DNA from: DASXUG01 sp964620425
GTDB lineage: Bacteria > Pseudomonadota > Gammaproteobacteria > Burkholderiales > Methylophilaceae
Assembly: GCA_964620425.1 (NCBI GenBank)
Contig: CAZUGV010000008.1
Coordinates: forward strand, 1-64,000
DNA: 64,000 nt
Direction: 5' to 3'
Position numbers and translations under genes: made by a program. This document shows positions 8,342-17,818 of this stretch, one piece after another; within the stretch, counting starts at the first letter, position 1; every line of letters starts with the position of its first letter. The notes under the pieces are model-generated. The model was not told where the DNA came from and did no database searches. It worked only from the letters and a program-made list of their open reading frames with translations.

Positions 8342-9786
8342 CAACTGAAGCTATTGAATCCACCTTGAAAGAGGATGAACAAATCGCACCTGCGCTGTTA
8401 CACCAACAACGTTGGGCCAGTCACTTGCGTGATTGCGCTGAAATTTTGCGTATTGTCGAGCCGCTTGAGGTTGCCGGGCGTATCACAAAGTTGACAGGAT
8501 TAGTGATGGAGGCTGTAGGCATTAAATTACCCGTAGGTTGTGCTTGCTATGTGCCATTGGGAGAAGGACGCCGAGTTGAGGCAGAAGTGGTTGGCTTTGA
8601 TGGTGAGCGCTTATTGCTAATGCCACAAAGCAGTGTGGATGGTGTTGTGCCAGGCGCAAAAGTATTTGCGTTGGATGTGGCTGATGCACTACCCAAGCCG
8701 CATTACAGCAATCCGCCACGTAGACGTGTGACTGATCGCGCAAGACATTTACCAGTAGGCTCGTGCCTGCTGGGTCGTGTATTGGATGGAGCAGGCAATC
8801 CGCTAGATGGGCTGGGCAAGATTAATGCAGAACACAGTGCACCCTTGAATGCGCGTCCGTTAAATCCGCTACAACGCGCACCGATTGAAGAGATTTTGGA
8901 TGTAGGTGTGCGGGCTATCAATAGCATGTTAACCGTTGGGCGAGGACAACGTATGGGCTTGTTTGCAGGTTCAGGCGTAGGTAAAAGTGTGTTACTTGGC
9001 ATGATGGCGCGTTACACCACTGCCGATGTCATTGTGGTTGGGCTGATTGGTGAGCGTGGTCGAGAGGTGCAAGAGTTTATTGAGCAAATTTTAGGCGCGG
9101 AAGGTTTAGCCCGTTCTGTTGTGGTTGCGGCGCCCGCTGATGCACCAGCTTTGCTTCGCTTACAAGGTGCTAATTACGCTACTACGATTGCTGAGCGTTT
9201 TCGTGATGAAGGCAAAAATGTCTTACTCATTATGGATTCACTCACCCGCTATGCCATGGCGCAACGCGAAATTGCCTTGGCCATTGGCGAGCCACCTGCG
9301 ACCAAAGGTTATCCACCGTCAGTATTTGCTAAATTACCTGCTTTGGTTGAGCGTACGGGCAACGGAAAACGCGGAGAAGGCTCTATTACTGCTTTTTATA
9401 CAGTATTGACAGAGGGGGATGATCAACAAGACCCGATTGCCGATTCGGCGCGTGCGATTTTGGATGGACATATTGTATTAAGCCGTACCTTAGCTGAAAG
9501 TGGGCATTATCCTGCAATTGATGTAGAGCAATCTATTAGCCGCGCCATGCATAACATCACTAGCCCAGAGCATCAACAAGCTGCGCGCAAGCTCAAACAG
9601 CTTAATTCGCGTTATAGCCGCAGTATTGATTTAATCAATGTTGGCGCATACCAAGCAGGCAGCGATGCAGTATTAGACGAGGCGATTGCTAAGCATCAAG
9701 GCATTGAGAATTTTTTACAGCAAGCCATTCATGAGCGTGCTGATGTATCACAGAGTTTGAGTGAACTTTCGGTGCTGATGTATTGA
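8326..9786 (+). CDS. fliI: Flagellum-specific ATPase FliI
   Basis: 486 aa. FliI energises flagellar protein export and is related to the F1 beta subunit. Walker A is GSGVGKS at about residue 215; Walker B is VLLIMDSLTRYAMAQREI; the GEPPATKGYPPSVFAKLP stretch is typical of FliI/YscN. The ATG at 8326 lies inside fliH. The ATG at 8338 would give the common 4-nt ATGA overlap with the fliH stop and is an equally good or better start (MTTEAIES). Confidence 0.96.
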   Translation: MVAPMTTEAIESTLKEDEQIAPALLHQQRWASHLRDCAEILRIVEPLEVAGRITKLTGLVMEAVGIKLPVGCACYVPLGEGRRVEAEVVGFDGERLLLMPQSSVDGVVPGAKVFALDVADALPKPHYSNPPRRRVTDRARHLPVGSCLLGRVLDGAGNPLDGLGKINAEHSAPLNARPLNPLQRAPIEEILDVGVRAINSMLTVGRGQRMGLFAGSGVGKSVLLGMMARYTTADVIVVGLIGERGREVQEFIEQILGAEGLARSVVVAAPADAPALLRLQGANYATTIAERFRDEGKNVLLIMDSLTRYAMAQREIALAIGEPPATKGYPPSVFAKLPALVERTGNGKRGEGSITAFYTVLTEGDDQQDPIADSARAILDGHIVLSRTLAESGHYPAIDVEQSISRAMHNITSPEHQQAARKLKQLNSRYSRSIDLINVGAYQAGSDAVLDEAIAKHQGIENFLQQAIHERADVSQSLSELSVLMY

Positions 9787-9850
9787 GTTTATTGAGAAAA
9801 GTTGAATCAATTATGTTTCGTAAGATTCGTGTGTAAAAGTTAGGTTTGTC

Positions 9851-10297
9851 ATGTCGCAACCGACTGTTCTGGTGACCTTGATTGAAATTGCAACCAAAGA
9901 ATTGGAGTTGCAAACTGAGCAATTGGGGCGTGCAACTAAAGTATTAGATGATGCCTATGCTCAAGCAAAACTGTTACGTCAATATCGGCAAGATTATGTC
10001 GATAAATTGCAAGCCTCTATGCATGCTGGATTGAGTAAAGATGGGTATCAGAACTTTCAGAATTTTTTGTATAAATTAGACCAAGCGATTGCGGGTCAAG
10101 ATGAGTTGGTGGCGCATGCAGAGCTTAGCTTGCAAGTGCAACGCGAGAAATGGCAAGAGGCGCAGCGTAAAAAATTATCGTATGAAGTGTTAGTGAGTCG
10201 TTCTGAGTCAAAAGCGCATAAATTGGAATTAAAGCGCGATCAAAAAATGATGGATGAATATGCAATGCGCAGTAAAAGTAAACAGGCAAAGCAGTGA
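9851..10297 (+). CDS. fliJ: Flagellar export chaperone FliJ
   Basis: 148 aa, almost entirely alpha-helical coiled coil, as expected for FliJ, the stalk-like partner of FliI/FlhA. Heptad-rich segments include LEIATKELELQTEQLGRATKVL and EKWQEAQRKKLSYEVLVSRSE, ending in a basic KSKQAKQ tail. Sequence conservation in FliJ is low; the assignment rests on composition, length and position between fliI and fliK. Confidence 0.85.
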   Translation: MSQPTVLVTLIEIATKELELQTEQLGRATKVLDDAYAQAKLLRQYRQDYVDKLQASMHAGLSKDGYQNFQNFLYKLDQAIAGQDELVAHAELSLQVQREKWQEAQRKKLSYEVLVSRSESKAHKLELKRDQKMMDEYAMRSKSKQAKQ

Positions 10298-10385
10298 AAA
10301 GCGCAACGCACTGTGTAGCTAGGCTGTGATCAACTTGCCTGCTAAACATTAGCGCTTTAATGAGGTTTAATAGAGGAAACAGAAT

Positions 10386-11903
10386 ATGCAAAACTCAAAC
10401 ATGATTTCGTCAAAAAGCTTGGCTTTATCCAGCTTGGTGGATAATTCGAAGGGTAATAAGTCTGAGGTTAATGCGGTAAACGCAGCAGAGTCGCCCAATA
10501 GTTTTCAGCATATGTTTTCTAAAAAGCTACAGCAAGAGCAAGCCAATAAGCTTGCGAATCAACAGCAAGTGAATCAGAGCCAAGCAAATAAAACTTTAGA
10601 AAACCAGAAGACCAATACAAAAGCACAACAAGCCAACGCGGAGTCTGCAAACGCAAGCCAAGTTGAAAAGCCCAATGCAACTGCAACTGCAACTGCAACC
10701 CAAGCCAATTTAGAGCCACCCAAAAAACAAAATGCAGATGAAAATGCCAAGACTCAGGATGCAAGCGCAAAAGAGACGGCTGAGGATGCAGCCAATATGC
10801 AAGCGACGAAAATTGCGCTGGCTAAAAAAATCACCACCGCAGATTTAGTGGCTGATTTGAAATTAGCACAATCAAAAGGTAAAGCAGATGCCACTGTTGA
10901 TGAAGCTAGTGAGGATGAGGCGTCAGTTAAAGATAAGACCAAAACCAACGTACAAGATATTTTGACTCAAGAGGCGTTGCAAGCAGCCGCACTGGTCGCA
11001 ACACAGCTGGTTTCGCAAAAGCCGATGCCAGAGATGACCAACGCTGCTATTAAATCAGCGGTAGATTCAATTGAGGGTGATGGGGCACAAAAGTTAGCGC
11101 AGTCTAGTCAGATTGGCGCAGACTTAAACCTAACAGCAAAGCCAAATGCGACTAGCACTGACCAAGATGCTAGCTTAGATCAAGAGAGCCTAAACAAACA
11201 AAGTGAACAATCAGAGTTAAGCAAACAAGCTTGGGTAGACGGGGTAGCGGGCAAATCTTCACAAGCCAATGCAGATAAACAAGCTGCCAATTTTGCGGAA
11301 AACTTAGCAGAAAAAGCGATGCAAGCCAACTTACAGAACGCAACTTTACAGAATGCAACAATGAAAAACGCGGAGCAGGTAAGTGCGCCTGTTAGTATGT
11401 CGCAGGTCAGTGCTTATCAATCCACAGCCAACAATCTGAATGCTTCCACCGCTGCCAATGGCGCAAGCAACTATATTGCGGCTTCGCCTGGTAAATCAGG
11501 TTGGGATCAAGCCTTGAGCCAAAAAGTGGTCTGGATGGTGGGTGCGGGTGAGCAGTCTGCTACGCTGAATTTAAATCCACCTGATTTAGGGCCATTGCAA
11601 GTGGTGATTAATGTGAATAATGACAAAGCAGATACTACGTTTATTTCACAAAATGTCGAGGTACGTAAGGCCTTAGAAGAGAGCATGTCTACGCTGCGCG
11701 ATATGATGCAACAAGCGGGTGTCGAGCTAGGGCAGGCAAATGTCAGCACCAATAGTCAAGCACAGCAAAATTTTGAGCAGGCAAGCAAACAGGCAGGAAA
11801 ATCATTGGCTAATCACGGCACATCAAACGCCGTGCCTGAAAATCTGATGGGTTCGGCTGCGGTGGTACGCAGTACCAATGGTTTGGTCGATACCTTCGCG
11901 TAG
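10386..11903 (+). CDS. fliK: Flagellar hook-length control protein FliK
   Basis: 505 aa. The first 370 residues are low-complexity Ala/Gln/Asn/Lys-rich, as usual for the molecular-ruler part of FliK. The C-terminal Flg_hook domain (about 375-480) has the conserved LNLNPPDLGPLQVVINVNND and LRDMMQQAGVELGQANVS, which acts on FlhB to switch export specificity. A GAGGAAAC ribosome site precedes the ATG. The DNA contains an in-frame hexanucleotide run, (GCAACT)3GCAACC at 10677-10700, encoding Ala-Thr repeats. Last gene of the fliFGHIJK run. Confidence 0.92.
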   Translation: MQNSNMISSKSLALSSLVDNSKGNKSEVNAVNAAESPNSFQHMFSKKLQQEQANKLANQQQVNQSQANKTLENQKTNTKAQQANAESANASQVEKPNATATATATQANLEPPKKQNADENAKTQDASAKETAEDAANMQATKIALAKKITTADLVADLKLAQSKGKADATVDEASEDEASVKDKTKTNVQDILTQEALQAAALVATQLVSQKPMPEMTNAAIKSAVDSIEGDGAQKLAQSSQIGADLNLTAKPNATSTDQDASLDQESLNKQSEQSELSKQAWVDGVAGKSSQANADKQAANFAENLAEKAMQANLQNATLQNATMKNAEQVSAPVSMSQVSAYQSTANNLNASTAANGASNYIAASPGKSGWDQALSQKVVWMVGAGEQSATLNLNPPDLGPLQVVINVNNDKADTTFISQNVEVRKALEESMSTLRDMMQQAGVELGQANVSTNSQAQQNFEQASKQAGKSLANHGTSNAVPENLMGSAAVVRSTNGLVDTFA

Positions 11904-12083
11904 CCCTGGCTATATCATCGTTTCTGCATTTGGGGATGCTATCGCCCAGTGCTATCGCCAAGTGCAACGTTTTCTTAAGCTATTCGTTCACAATCATGCT
12001 GTAATTTTATATTTCACAAATATGAAATGAAACATTCCGTGTAAAATCATGGTCAATGCAAGATTGGCAATGAAAGCAAAAGA

Positions 12084-13388
12084 ATGTTTGATTTAAACGA
12101 GTTTAAACAGCGCAGGTTGAGTCTTATTCAGGGCATGGCAGAGGGCGTCGCCATTATTCCAACATCCACTGAGTGTATACGCAATCGCGATAGCCATTAT
12201 CCTTTCCGATTTGATAGCTACTTTTATTACCTCACTGGTTTTAAAGAACCTGAATCTTTGCTAGTGTTAATCGCTGGGGCTGAACCGAAATCCATTTTAT
12301 TTTGCCGTAATAAAGACCTAGACCGCGAAATTTGGGATGGTTTTCGTTATGGGCCAGAAGCAGCGAAAGTTGAGTTTGGCTTTGATGAGGCCTATTCGAT
12401 AGATGAATTAGATGAGGTGATCCCTAAGTTGATGGGCAACCAACCTAAGTTATATTTTAGTTTAGGTGCAGATGCTAAGTGGGATACAAATACCACAGCT
12501 TGGTTGAATCAAATACGTGAGCAGGCTCGATCTGGAGTTCGGGTTCCAGATGCGGTACTTGATGTGCGTCAACTGGTGGATGCGTTGCGTTTGCTAAAAT
12601 CGCCCTATGAGTTAGATTTAATGCGCCGCTCGGCAACCATCGCGGCAGGTGCACATTTACGCGCCATGCAAAAAACCAAAGTCGGCAAGATGGAATATGA
12701 AATTGAGGCGGAATTTCTGCACGAATTTTATCGCAAAGGTGCGCAAGCCCCAGCTTACACCAGCATTGTCGCAGGTGGAGCTAATGCGTGTACCTTGCAT
12801 TACAACGCAAATAACGCTGTGCTAAAGGATGGTGATTTGTTGTTGATTGATGCTGGTTGTGAGTTGGATGGGTATGCCTCTGATATTACGCGCACTTTCC
12901 CCATCAACGGAAAATTTAGTGCGCCACAAAAAGATTTATACGAATTGGTGCTTGCATCGCAAGCGGCGGCAATCAGCAAAGTGAATCCACAAAACCATTG
13001 GAATGCCCCACACGAAGCGGCTTTAGATGTCTTGGTAGATGGCTTTATTCACTACGGCTTATGCAAAGGTACACGCGAACAAGTGCTGGAAAATGGAAGC
13101 TATCGCCAGTTTTACATGCATCGCACAGGGCATTGGCTAGGGTTGGATGTGCATGATGCAGGTGAGTATAAAGACCAAGCTGGGCAATGGCGTATGCTGC
13201 AAGCGGGCAATGTATTAACTGTCGAGCCAGGTTGCTATGTGCGCCCTGCGGAGAATGTGCCAGAACACTTTTGGAATATTGGCATCCGTATTGAAGATGA
13301 TGCTGTTGTCACGGAAAGTGGTTACGAAATTATCACCGCAGGAGCGCCGAAAACCGTGGTTGAAATTGAAAGCCTGATGGCGCAATGA
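12084..13388 (+). CDS. pepP: Xaa-Pro aminopeptidase (aminopeptidase P)
   Basis: 434 aa, full length. It removes N-terminal residues preceding proline. The N-terminal AMP_N domain (SHYPFRFDSYFYYLTGF) precedes the M24 pita-bread domain. Metal-binding and catalytic residues are all present: the two Asp in LLIDAGCELDGYASDITRTFP, His in HRTGHWLGLDVHDAG, Glu in TVEPGCY and Glu in GIRIEDD. The stop overlaps the start of the following ubiH by 4 nt, the classic pepP-ubiH arrangement. A small dyad, ATTTCA-N6-TGAAAT (12011-12028), lies upstream. Confidence 0.96.
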   Translation: MFDLNEFKQRRLSLIQGMAEGVAIIPTSTECIRNRDSHYPFRFDSYFYYLTGFKEPESLLVLIAGAEPKSILFCRNKDLDREIWDGFRYGPEAAKVEFGFDEAYSIDELDEVIPKLMGNQPKLYFSLGADAKWDTNTTAWLNQIREQARSGVRVPDAVLDVRQLVDALRLLKSPYELDLMRRSATIAAGAHLRAMQKTKVGKMEYEIEAEFLHEFYRKGAQAPAYTSIVAGGANACTLHYNANNAVLKDGDLLLIDAGCELDGYASDITRTFPINGKFSAPQKDLYELVLASQAAAISKVNPQNHWNAPHEAALDVLVDGFIHYGLCKGTREQVLENGSYRQFYMHRTGHWLGLDVHDAGEYKDQAGQWRMLQAGNVLTVEPGCYVRPAENVPEHFWNIGIRIEDDAVVTESGYEIITAGAPKTVVEIESLMAQ

Positions 13389-14566
13389 ATGCAGATTTAA
13401 TCAATCACCAAGGTAATGTCATTGTGGGTGGAGGGCCTGTGGGCGCGACACTTGCATTGGCATTGGCTCAAAAAGGCGTTGCGGCAACACTTTTGGAGGC
13501 GCGTGCCAAAGGCGTTGGCTACCCCGATGGACGTGCGTTAGCTTTGTCTTACGGCACAAAAATGATTTTGGAGCGCTTAGGCGTGTGGGATGCTCTCGTG
13601 CCTAAAGTTACAGCTATCAACACCATTCACGTCTCGCAAAAGGGCAGCTTGGGTCGTTCTGTATTAAAAGCGCATGAGCATGATTTACCTTCGCTCGGCT
13701 ATGTGGTTTCTTATGGTGTGTTAAGTGCTGCTTTGGATGAGGCTTTGCTGAAGCATGCTGAGATTGAAATTCTGTACCAAGCTGAGGTAACCTCAATTGA
13801 GCCACAGCTAGAATTTGCCCATATCCATTACCAATCGCGAGGCAATACTTACAAGCTCCAAGCGCAACTTGCAGCATTGGCCGATGGCGGACGCAGCTTA
13901 AATGATATTGCGGGTTTAAAGCGCGAGGTGAAAGAATATGGCGATGATGCGCTGGTCGCCAAAGTAAAAACTGAGCTGGCGCATAACAATATTGCCTACG
14001 AGCGTTTTACTGCACAAGGTCCCATGGCTTTACTACCCAATGGTGAAGAATTTTCGTTGGTTTGGACAGGTAAATCCGCAGAAATTCAGCCGTTGTTGGC
14101 TTTGGATGATGCCACCTTTTTAGCGCAACTTCATAGCCATTTTGGTGACCGTGTGGGCAAGTTTACCCATGTGGGCAAACGCATGACATTTCCACTCAAG
14201 TTGGCAACGCTGAGCGCTGCAACCGCACCGCATCTTGCGGTGATTGGCAATGCCGCGCAAACGATGCATCCCGTGGCGGGGCAGGGCTTTAATGTAGGCT
14301 TGCGTGATGCCTTTGAATTGGGGCAACAAATTGTGGCGACGCATCCAGCCGATTATGGCAGTGCGCAAATGCTCAAAGCCTATCAGCAAGGCAGACAAAC
14401 CGATACCAAGCGTGGTTTGTTATTTACCGATTTTTTAGTCAATGTGTTCTCGAATGATATTGTAGGTTTATCCACGTTGCGTGGGGTTGGCTTAGGCTTG
14501 TTTGACTTAGCTAAACCTCTGAAACGCAAACTCGTCAACAAAATGAGTTTTGGCAGCCATGGCTAA
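13385..14566 (+). CDS. ubiH: UbiH-type FAD-dependent ubiquinone biosynthesis hydroxylase
   Basis: 393 aa. A flavin monooxygenase of the UbiH/UbiF/VisC family that hydroxylates the ubiquinone ring. The Rossmann motif VGGGPVGATLALALAQKG lies at the N-terminus. The second FAD motif, GNAAQTMHPVAGQGFNVG, has the GN start typical of UbiH rather than the GD of UbiF/UbiI. Coupled to pepP by ATGA and to the next hydroxylase by an 8-nt overlap. Ring position specificity is inferred from family and context only. Confidence 0.88.
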   Translation: MNADLINHQGNVIVGGGPVGATLALALAQKGVAATLLEARAKGVGYPDGRALALSYGTKMILERLGVWDALVPKVTAINTIHVSQKGSLGRSVLKAHEHDLPSLGYVVSYGVLSAALDEALLKHAEIEILYQAEVTSIEPQLEFAHIHYQSRGNTYKLQAQLAALADGGRSLNDIAGLKREVKEYGDDALVAKVKTELAHNNIAYERFTAQGPMALLPNGEEFSLVWTGKSAEIQPLLALDDATFLAQLHSHFGDRVGKFTHVGKRMTFPLKLATLSAATAPHLAVIGNAAQTMHPVAGQGFNVGLRDAFELGQQIVATHPADYGSAQMLKAYQQGRQTDTKRGLLFTDFLVNVFSNDIVGLSTLRGVGLGLFDLAKPLKRKLVNKMSFGSHG

Positions 14567-15725
14567 TTTAAGTTTTGATATTGTGATTGTAGGTGCAGGC
14601 TTAGTCGGTGCAGTGGCGGCGGTCGCACTGGCCGAACAAGGATATTCCGTTGCCATCGTCGATAGAAAAGTCCCCGTTTTTAATGACAACCCAGCCGAAT
14701 GGGATAGTCGCATCTACGCCATCAGCCCTGGTAATGTGGCGTGGTTGAAAAAATTAGAGGTTTGGCCGTTGGTCGATACCACACGCTTATGCGACATCGA
14801 CCAAATGCAAGTGTGGGGTGACGATACAGCGCAGCCGCTCATTTTTGATGCCTATGCAAGTAATGCCGCAAACTTGGGGGTGATTGTAGAAAGCCAACAA
14901 ATTCACCAAGCGCTCTGGCAGCGATTGCAAGCCTTGGATGTGCATACGCAGTTTGGCATTGAGTGCGAAAAATTAGCGCAATTACCAGAAAAAGCTATTT
15001 TGCATTTAGCCGACGGAACCGAGTTGCACGCCGAGTTGGTGATTGGGGCAGATAGCGGCAACTCATGGGTACGTGCGCAAGCGGGTATTGGCGTGCAAGT
15101 GCATCAATATGCGCAACAAGCGGTAGTCGCAAACTTTACCACTGCTTTGCCACACGGCAAGATCGCAAGGCAATGGTTTAGGGGTAACGACATCATGGCG
15201 TATTTGCCGATGGCGGAAAATCGTATGTCCATTGTTTGGTCAACGCCGCAAGCTGAGCAATTACTGAGTTTGCCAGAAGCTCAGTTTGTTGAAGCAGTAG
15301 CGCAAGCTGGTCAACATTGTTTGGGGGAATTAAGTTTATTAACACCCGCCGCAAAATTCACTTTAGTGAAACAAAGCGCTGTTAACATGGTGCAAGCTAG
15401 ACTCGCTTTGATGGGCGATGCTGCACACCGCATCCATCCGCTTGCAGGGCAGGGTGTAAATCTTGGCTTTCGAGATGTGATTGGGTTGGTTGAAGCATTA
15501 AGTCGGCGTAATCGCTATCAATCTGTGGGTGATGTTGCTCTTCTCCGCGCCTATGAACGTGCGAGAAAAGCTGACATGCTGAGTTTGGGCAGTTTAACGC
15601 ATGGTTTGCAGTGGTTGTTTGAAAATGAGTTGCCCAGTATTAAAAAAATACGTAATGTAGGCATGGAGTTAACGAATCAGCAAGCGTGGCTAAAACGCTT
15701 ATTGGTGAAACATGCCATTATCTAA
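14559..15725 (+). CDS. UbiF/UbiI/VisC-family FAD-dependent hydroxylase
   Basis: 388 aa from the ATG at 14559; an in-frame TTG at 14550 is less likely. Second flavin monooxygenase of the ubiquinone pathway. FAD motifs are VIVGAGLVGAVAAVALAEQG at the N-terminus and GDAAHRIHPLAGQGVNLGFRD in the C-terminal half. It overlaps the ubiH stop. Whether it is the C5 (UbiI), C6 (UbiF) or broad-specificity (UbiM-like) enzyme cannot be told from sequence alone. Confidence 0.85.
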   Translation: MANLSFDIVIVGAGLVGAVAAVALAEQGYSVAIVDRKVPVFNDNPAEWDSRIYAISPGNVAWLKKLEVWPLVDTTRLCDIDQMQVWGDDTAQPLIFDAYASNAANLGVIVESQQIHQALWQRLQALDVHTQFGIECEKLAQLPEKAILHLADGTELHAELVIGADSGNSWVRAQAGIGVQVHQYAQQAVVANFTTALPHGKIARQWFRGNDIMAYLPMAENRMSIVWSTPQAEQLLSLPEAQFVEAVAQAGQHCLGELSLLTPAAKFTLVKQSAVNMVQARLALMGDAAHRIHPLAGQGVNLGFRDVIGLVEALSRRNRYQSVGDVALLRAYERARKADMLSLGSLTHGLQWLFENELPSIKKIRNVGMELTNQQAWLKRLLVKHAII

Positions 15726-15764
15726 ATCACAGTTTTTTGTTTGAATTTATTAAGAAAGCTATAT

Positions 15765-16487
15765 ATGTTTAAAAGAATCGTAGTCGGTTTGTTAGGTTTG
15801 TTATTGAGTAGCGCTTGTACAGCTGATGAGGCGTCATTACGCAAAGCGATTACAGACACCTACCCAAAAGCAGAAGTAAAAAGCATAGTTAAAACCAACT
15901 ATGCTGGTTTATATGAAGTGTTTATTGGCGGTCAAATTATTTATACCGATGAGAAGTTCAGCTTTTTAATCGCTGAAGGGCATATGGTAGACCCCAAAAC
16001 AAAACGCGATCTTACTGGTGAGCGAATGGAAGAGTTGAGCAAAATTGATTTCTCAGTATTGCCACTTAAAGATGCAGTTAAAGTTGTTAAAGGTAACGGT
16101 AGTCGTACTGTAGTGGTATTTTCTGACCCGGATTGCCCTTACTGCAAAAAGTTAGAGCAGAGTGAATTAGCTAATATTGATAATGTAACCATTTACACTT
16201 TCCTATACCCACTGACAGATTTGCATCCAGATGCAGTGAACAAATCTAAAGCGATTTGGTGTGATGCAGATAAAGCGAAAGCTTGGACAAACTGGGTATT
16301 AAAAGGAGAGCTCGCCAAGAATGATGCTAAGTGCGATACACCTTTAGAAAGAAATTTACAGCTTGGTCTTAAAGTGGGTGTAAGTAGCACGCCTACCATG
16401 TTTTTTGCGGATGGCCGTCGTATGACAGGTGCTTATCCAGCTAAAGATATTGAAGCCGCGCTAGAGAAAGTTGCAGCTAAAAAATAA
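15765..16487 (+). CDS. dsbC: DsbC-like periplasmic disulfide isomerase
   Basis: 240 aa from the ATG at 15765 (an upstream TTG at 15741 would spoil the signal peptide). The signal peptide is MFKRIVVGLLGLLLSSACTA. The N-terminal dimerisation domain (GLYEVFIGGQIIYTDE) precedes a thioredoxin fold with active site CPYC in SDPDCPYCKKLE and the cis-Pro loop SSTPTMFF. DsbC/G proteins shuffle wrong disulfides in the periplasm. Monocistronic, with a terminator directly downstream. Confidence 0.92.
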   Translation: MFKRIVVGLLGLLLSSACTADEASLRKAITDTYPKAEVKSIVKTNYAGLYEVFIGGQIIYTDEKFSFLIAEGHMVDPKTKRDLTGERMEELSKIDFSVLPLKDAVKVVKGNGSRTVVVFSDPDCPYCKKLEQSELANIDNVTIYTFLYPLTDLHPDAVNKSKAIWCDADKAKAWTNWVLKGELAKNDAKCDTPLERNLQLGLKVGVSSTPTMFFADGRRMTGAYPAKDIEAALEKVAAKK

Positions 16488-16511
16488 GCTGGTTAGGTTT
16501 GATTCATTGAA

Positions 16512-16542
16512 AATAGCCCAAGGTAACTTGGGCTATTTTTTT
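16512..16542 (+). terminator. Rho-independent terminator after dsbC
   Basis: A perfect 11-bp stem AATAGCCCAAG/CTTGGGCTATT with loop GTAA, followed by a T run (16538-16542). Confidence 0.9.
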
Positions 16543-16724
16543 GTGAGAAACTGGCTAAAAGAACTTTGGATATAGTTTTTTCGACTTGATTGAGAATGGT
16601 TTTTATTGAGATTTATATTTAAATTAACCATTAAAATCATATAGATACATTATTTTATTTTGCAATACTTTTTTGTGGATTTCAGTTATCATGGCAACGT
16701 CAATGGTAAGCGTGGAGAACAGAA

Positions 16725-17210
16725 ATGAAAGGTGATAAAAAAATTATTGAGGTGCTGAATGGGTTGCTTGCTGGTGAACTAGCGGCGACTGATCAATACC
16801 TAATTCATGGTGAAATGTATGCCGATTTTGGCTTGCATCATCTTGCAGAAAAAAGCCTACATGAGTCAGAACATGAGCGCAGTCACGCACGTGCCATCAT
16901 TCAGCGCATCTTGTTTCTTGAAGGCAAGCCCAATATGGAAAAGCGCACGCCAATTACCATCGGTAAGACGGTGCCTGAGATGATACAAGCGGATTTAGAT
17001 GTTGAGTACCACGTGGTAGGCGAGCTCAAAAAAGCCATGGCTTTGTGTGAAAAACTACAAGATTACGTCACTCGTGATATGTTGCTTGTGCAACTGGATG
17101 ATACAGAAATGGATCACGCGTATTGGTTAGAGAAACAGCTTGGTTTAATTAAGCTGGTAGGCCTAGCCAACTATCAACAAAGCCAAATGAGTGTTGGCGG
17201 CGCAGCTTAA
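16725..17210 (+). CDS. bfr: Bacterioferritin subunit with ferroxidase site, no haem Met
   Basis: 161 aa; a GGAG ribosome site precedes the ATG. Aligned by eye with E. coli Bfr, the diiron ferroxidase ligands are kept: E18, E51, H54, E94, and the E127/H130 pair (here E128 and H131, after a one-residue insertion). The haem ligand Met52 is replaced by Arg52. It is therefore a catalytically competent iron-oxidising subunit that cannot bind haem in the usual way. It is followed after 10 bp by a second bacterioferritin gene with the opposite pattern, so a mixed 24-mer is likely. Confidence 0.93.
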   Translation: MKGDKKIIEVLNGLLAGELAATDQYLIHGEMYADFGLHHLAEKSLHESEHERSHARAIIQRILFLEGKPNMEKRTPITIGKTVPEMIQADLDVEYHVVGELKKAMALCEKLQDYVTRDMLLVQLDDTEMDHAYWLEKQLGLIKLVGLANYQQSQMSVGGAA

Positions 17211-17220
17211 GGAGCAAACA

Positions 17221-17697
17221 ATGCAGGGCGATAAAAAAGTCATAGCACTACTCAATAGCGTACTTAAAAATGAATTAACCTCGATTAATCAATATTTTTT
17301 ACATGCGCGTATGTTTCGCAATTGGGGTTTAGAGAAGCTCAACGATTACCAATATAAACAATCCATCCGTGTGATGAAAGAAGCCGATAAAATCATTGAG
17401 CGTGTGTTGTTTTTAGAGGGGCTTCCCAATTTGCAAAATCTTGGCAAGCTACTGATTGGTGAAAATGTAGTGGAATGTCTGAAAGGTGATCTGCAATACG
17501 AAAAAGAAATCCAACGCCCGTTATTGATTGAAGGAATTGCTTTGTGCGAGACCCTACAAGATTTTGTGTCGCGTGATTTGTTAGAAGAGTTATTAGAGCA
17601 TTGTGAAGAAGCGATAGATTGGCTAGAAACACAACAGTCTTTAATTGCTGAAGTAACACTACCTAATTACTTACAAGCCCACATTGAGGCTTCATAA
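17221..17697 (+). CDS. bfr: Bacterioferritin subunit with haem Met52, ferroxidase site degenerate
   Basis: 158 aa from ATG 17221, which has AAGGAG just upstream; a longer frame from GTG 17191 is not needed. The N-terminus is very close to E. coli Bfr (NQYFLHARMFRNWGL). Met52, the haem ligand, is present. Ferroxidase ligands are mostly lost: E51 to V, H54 to E, and the positions of E127 and H130 are C128 and A131; E18 and E94 remain. It should bind haem and structure the shell but not oxidise iron. Presumed partner of the upstream subunit. Confidence 0.93.
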   Translation: MQGDKKVIALLNSVLKNELTSINQYFLHARMFRNWGLEKLNDYQYKQSIRVMKEADKIIERVLFLEGLPNLQNLGKLLIGENVVECLKGDLQYEKEIQRPLLIEGIALCETLQDFVSRDLLEELLEHCEEAIDWLETQQSLIAEVTLPNYLQAHIEAS

Positions 17698-17754
17698 ATC
17701 GTTGTTGGCATTGAGAAGCTAAATTATTTCAATCATTTAGCTGTGATTTTCAAT

Positions 17755-17796
17755 CAGACAAGGTAGTGCAAAATTATTTGCGCTACCCTGTGTCTG
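17755..17796. terminator. Bidirectional hairpin between convergent bfr and bfd
   Basis: Long imperfect stem: 17755-17772 pairs with 17777-17796 (GGTAGTGCAAA against TTTGCGCTACC, then CAGAC against GTCTG with a bulge). It lies 57 bp after the second bfr stop and 22 bp after the bfd stop. Confidence 0.65.
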
Positions 17797-17818
17797 GTTA
17801 ACAATATTGTTTGATTAA

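Noticed and set aside
16543..16724. Fur-like site upstream of the first bfr (GAGAATGG... TTATTGAGA)
   Set aside because: Too few matches to the 19-bp consensus, in contrast to the clear site before bfd.
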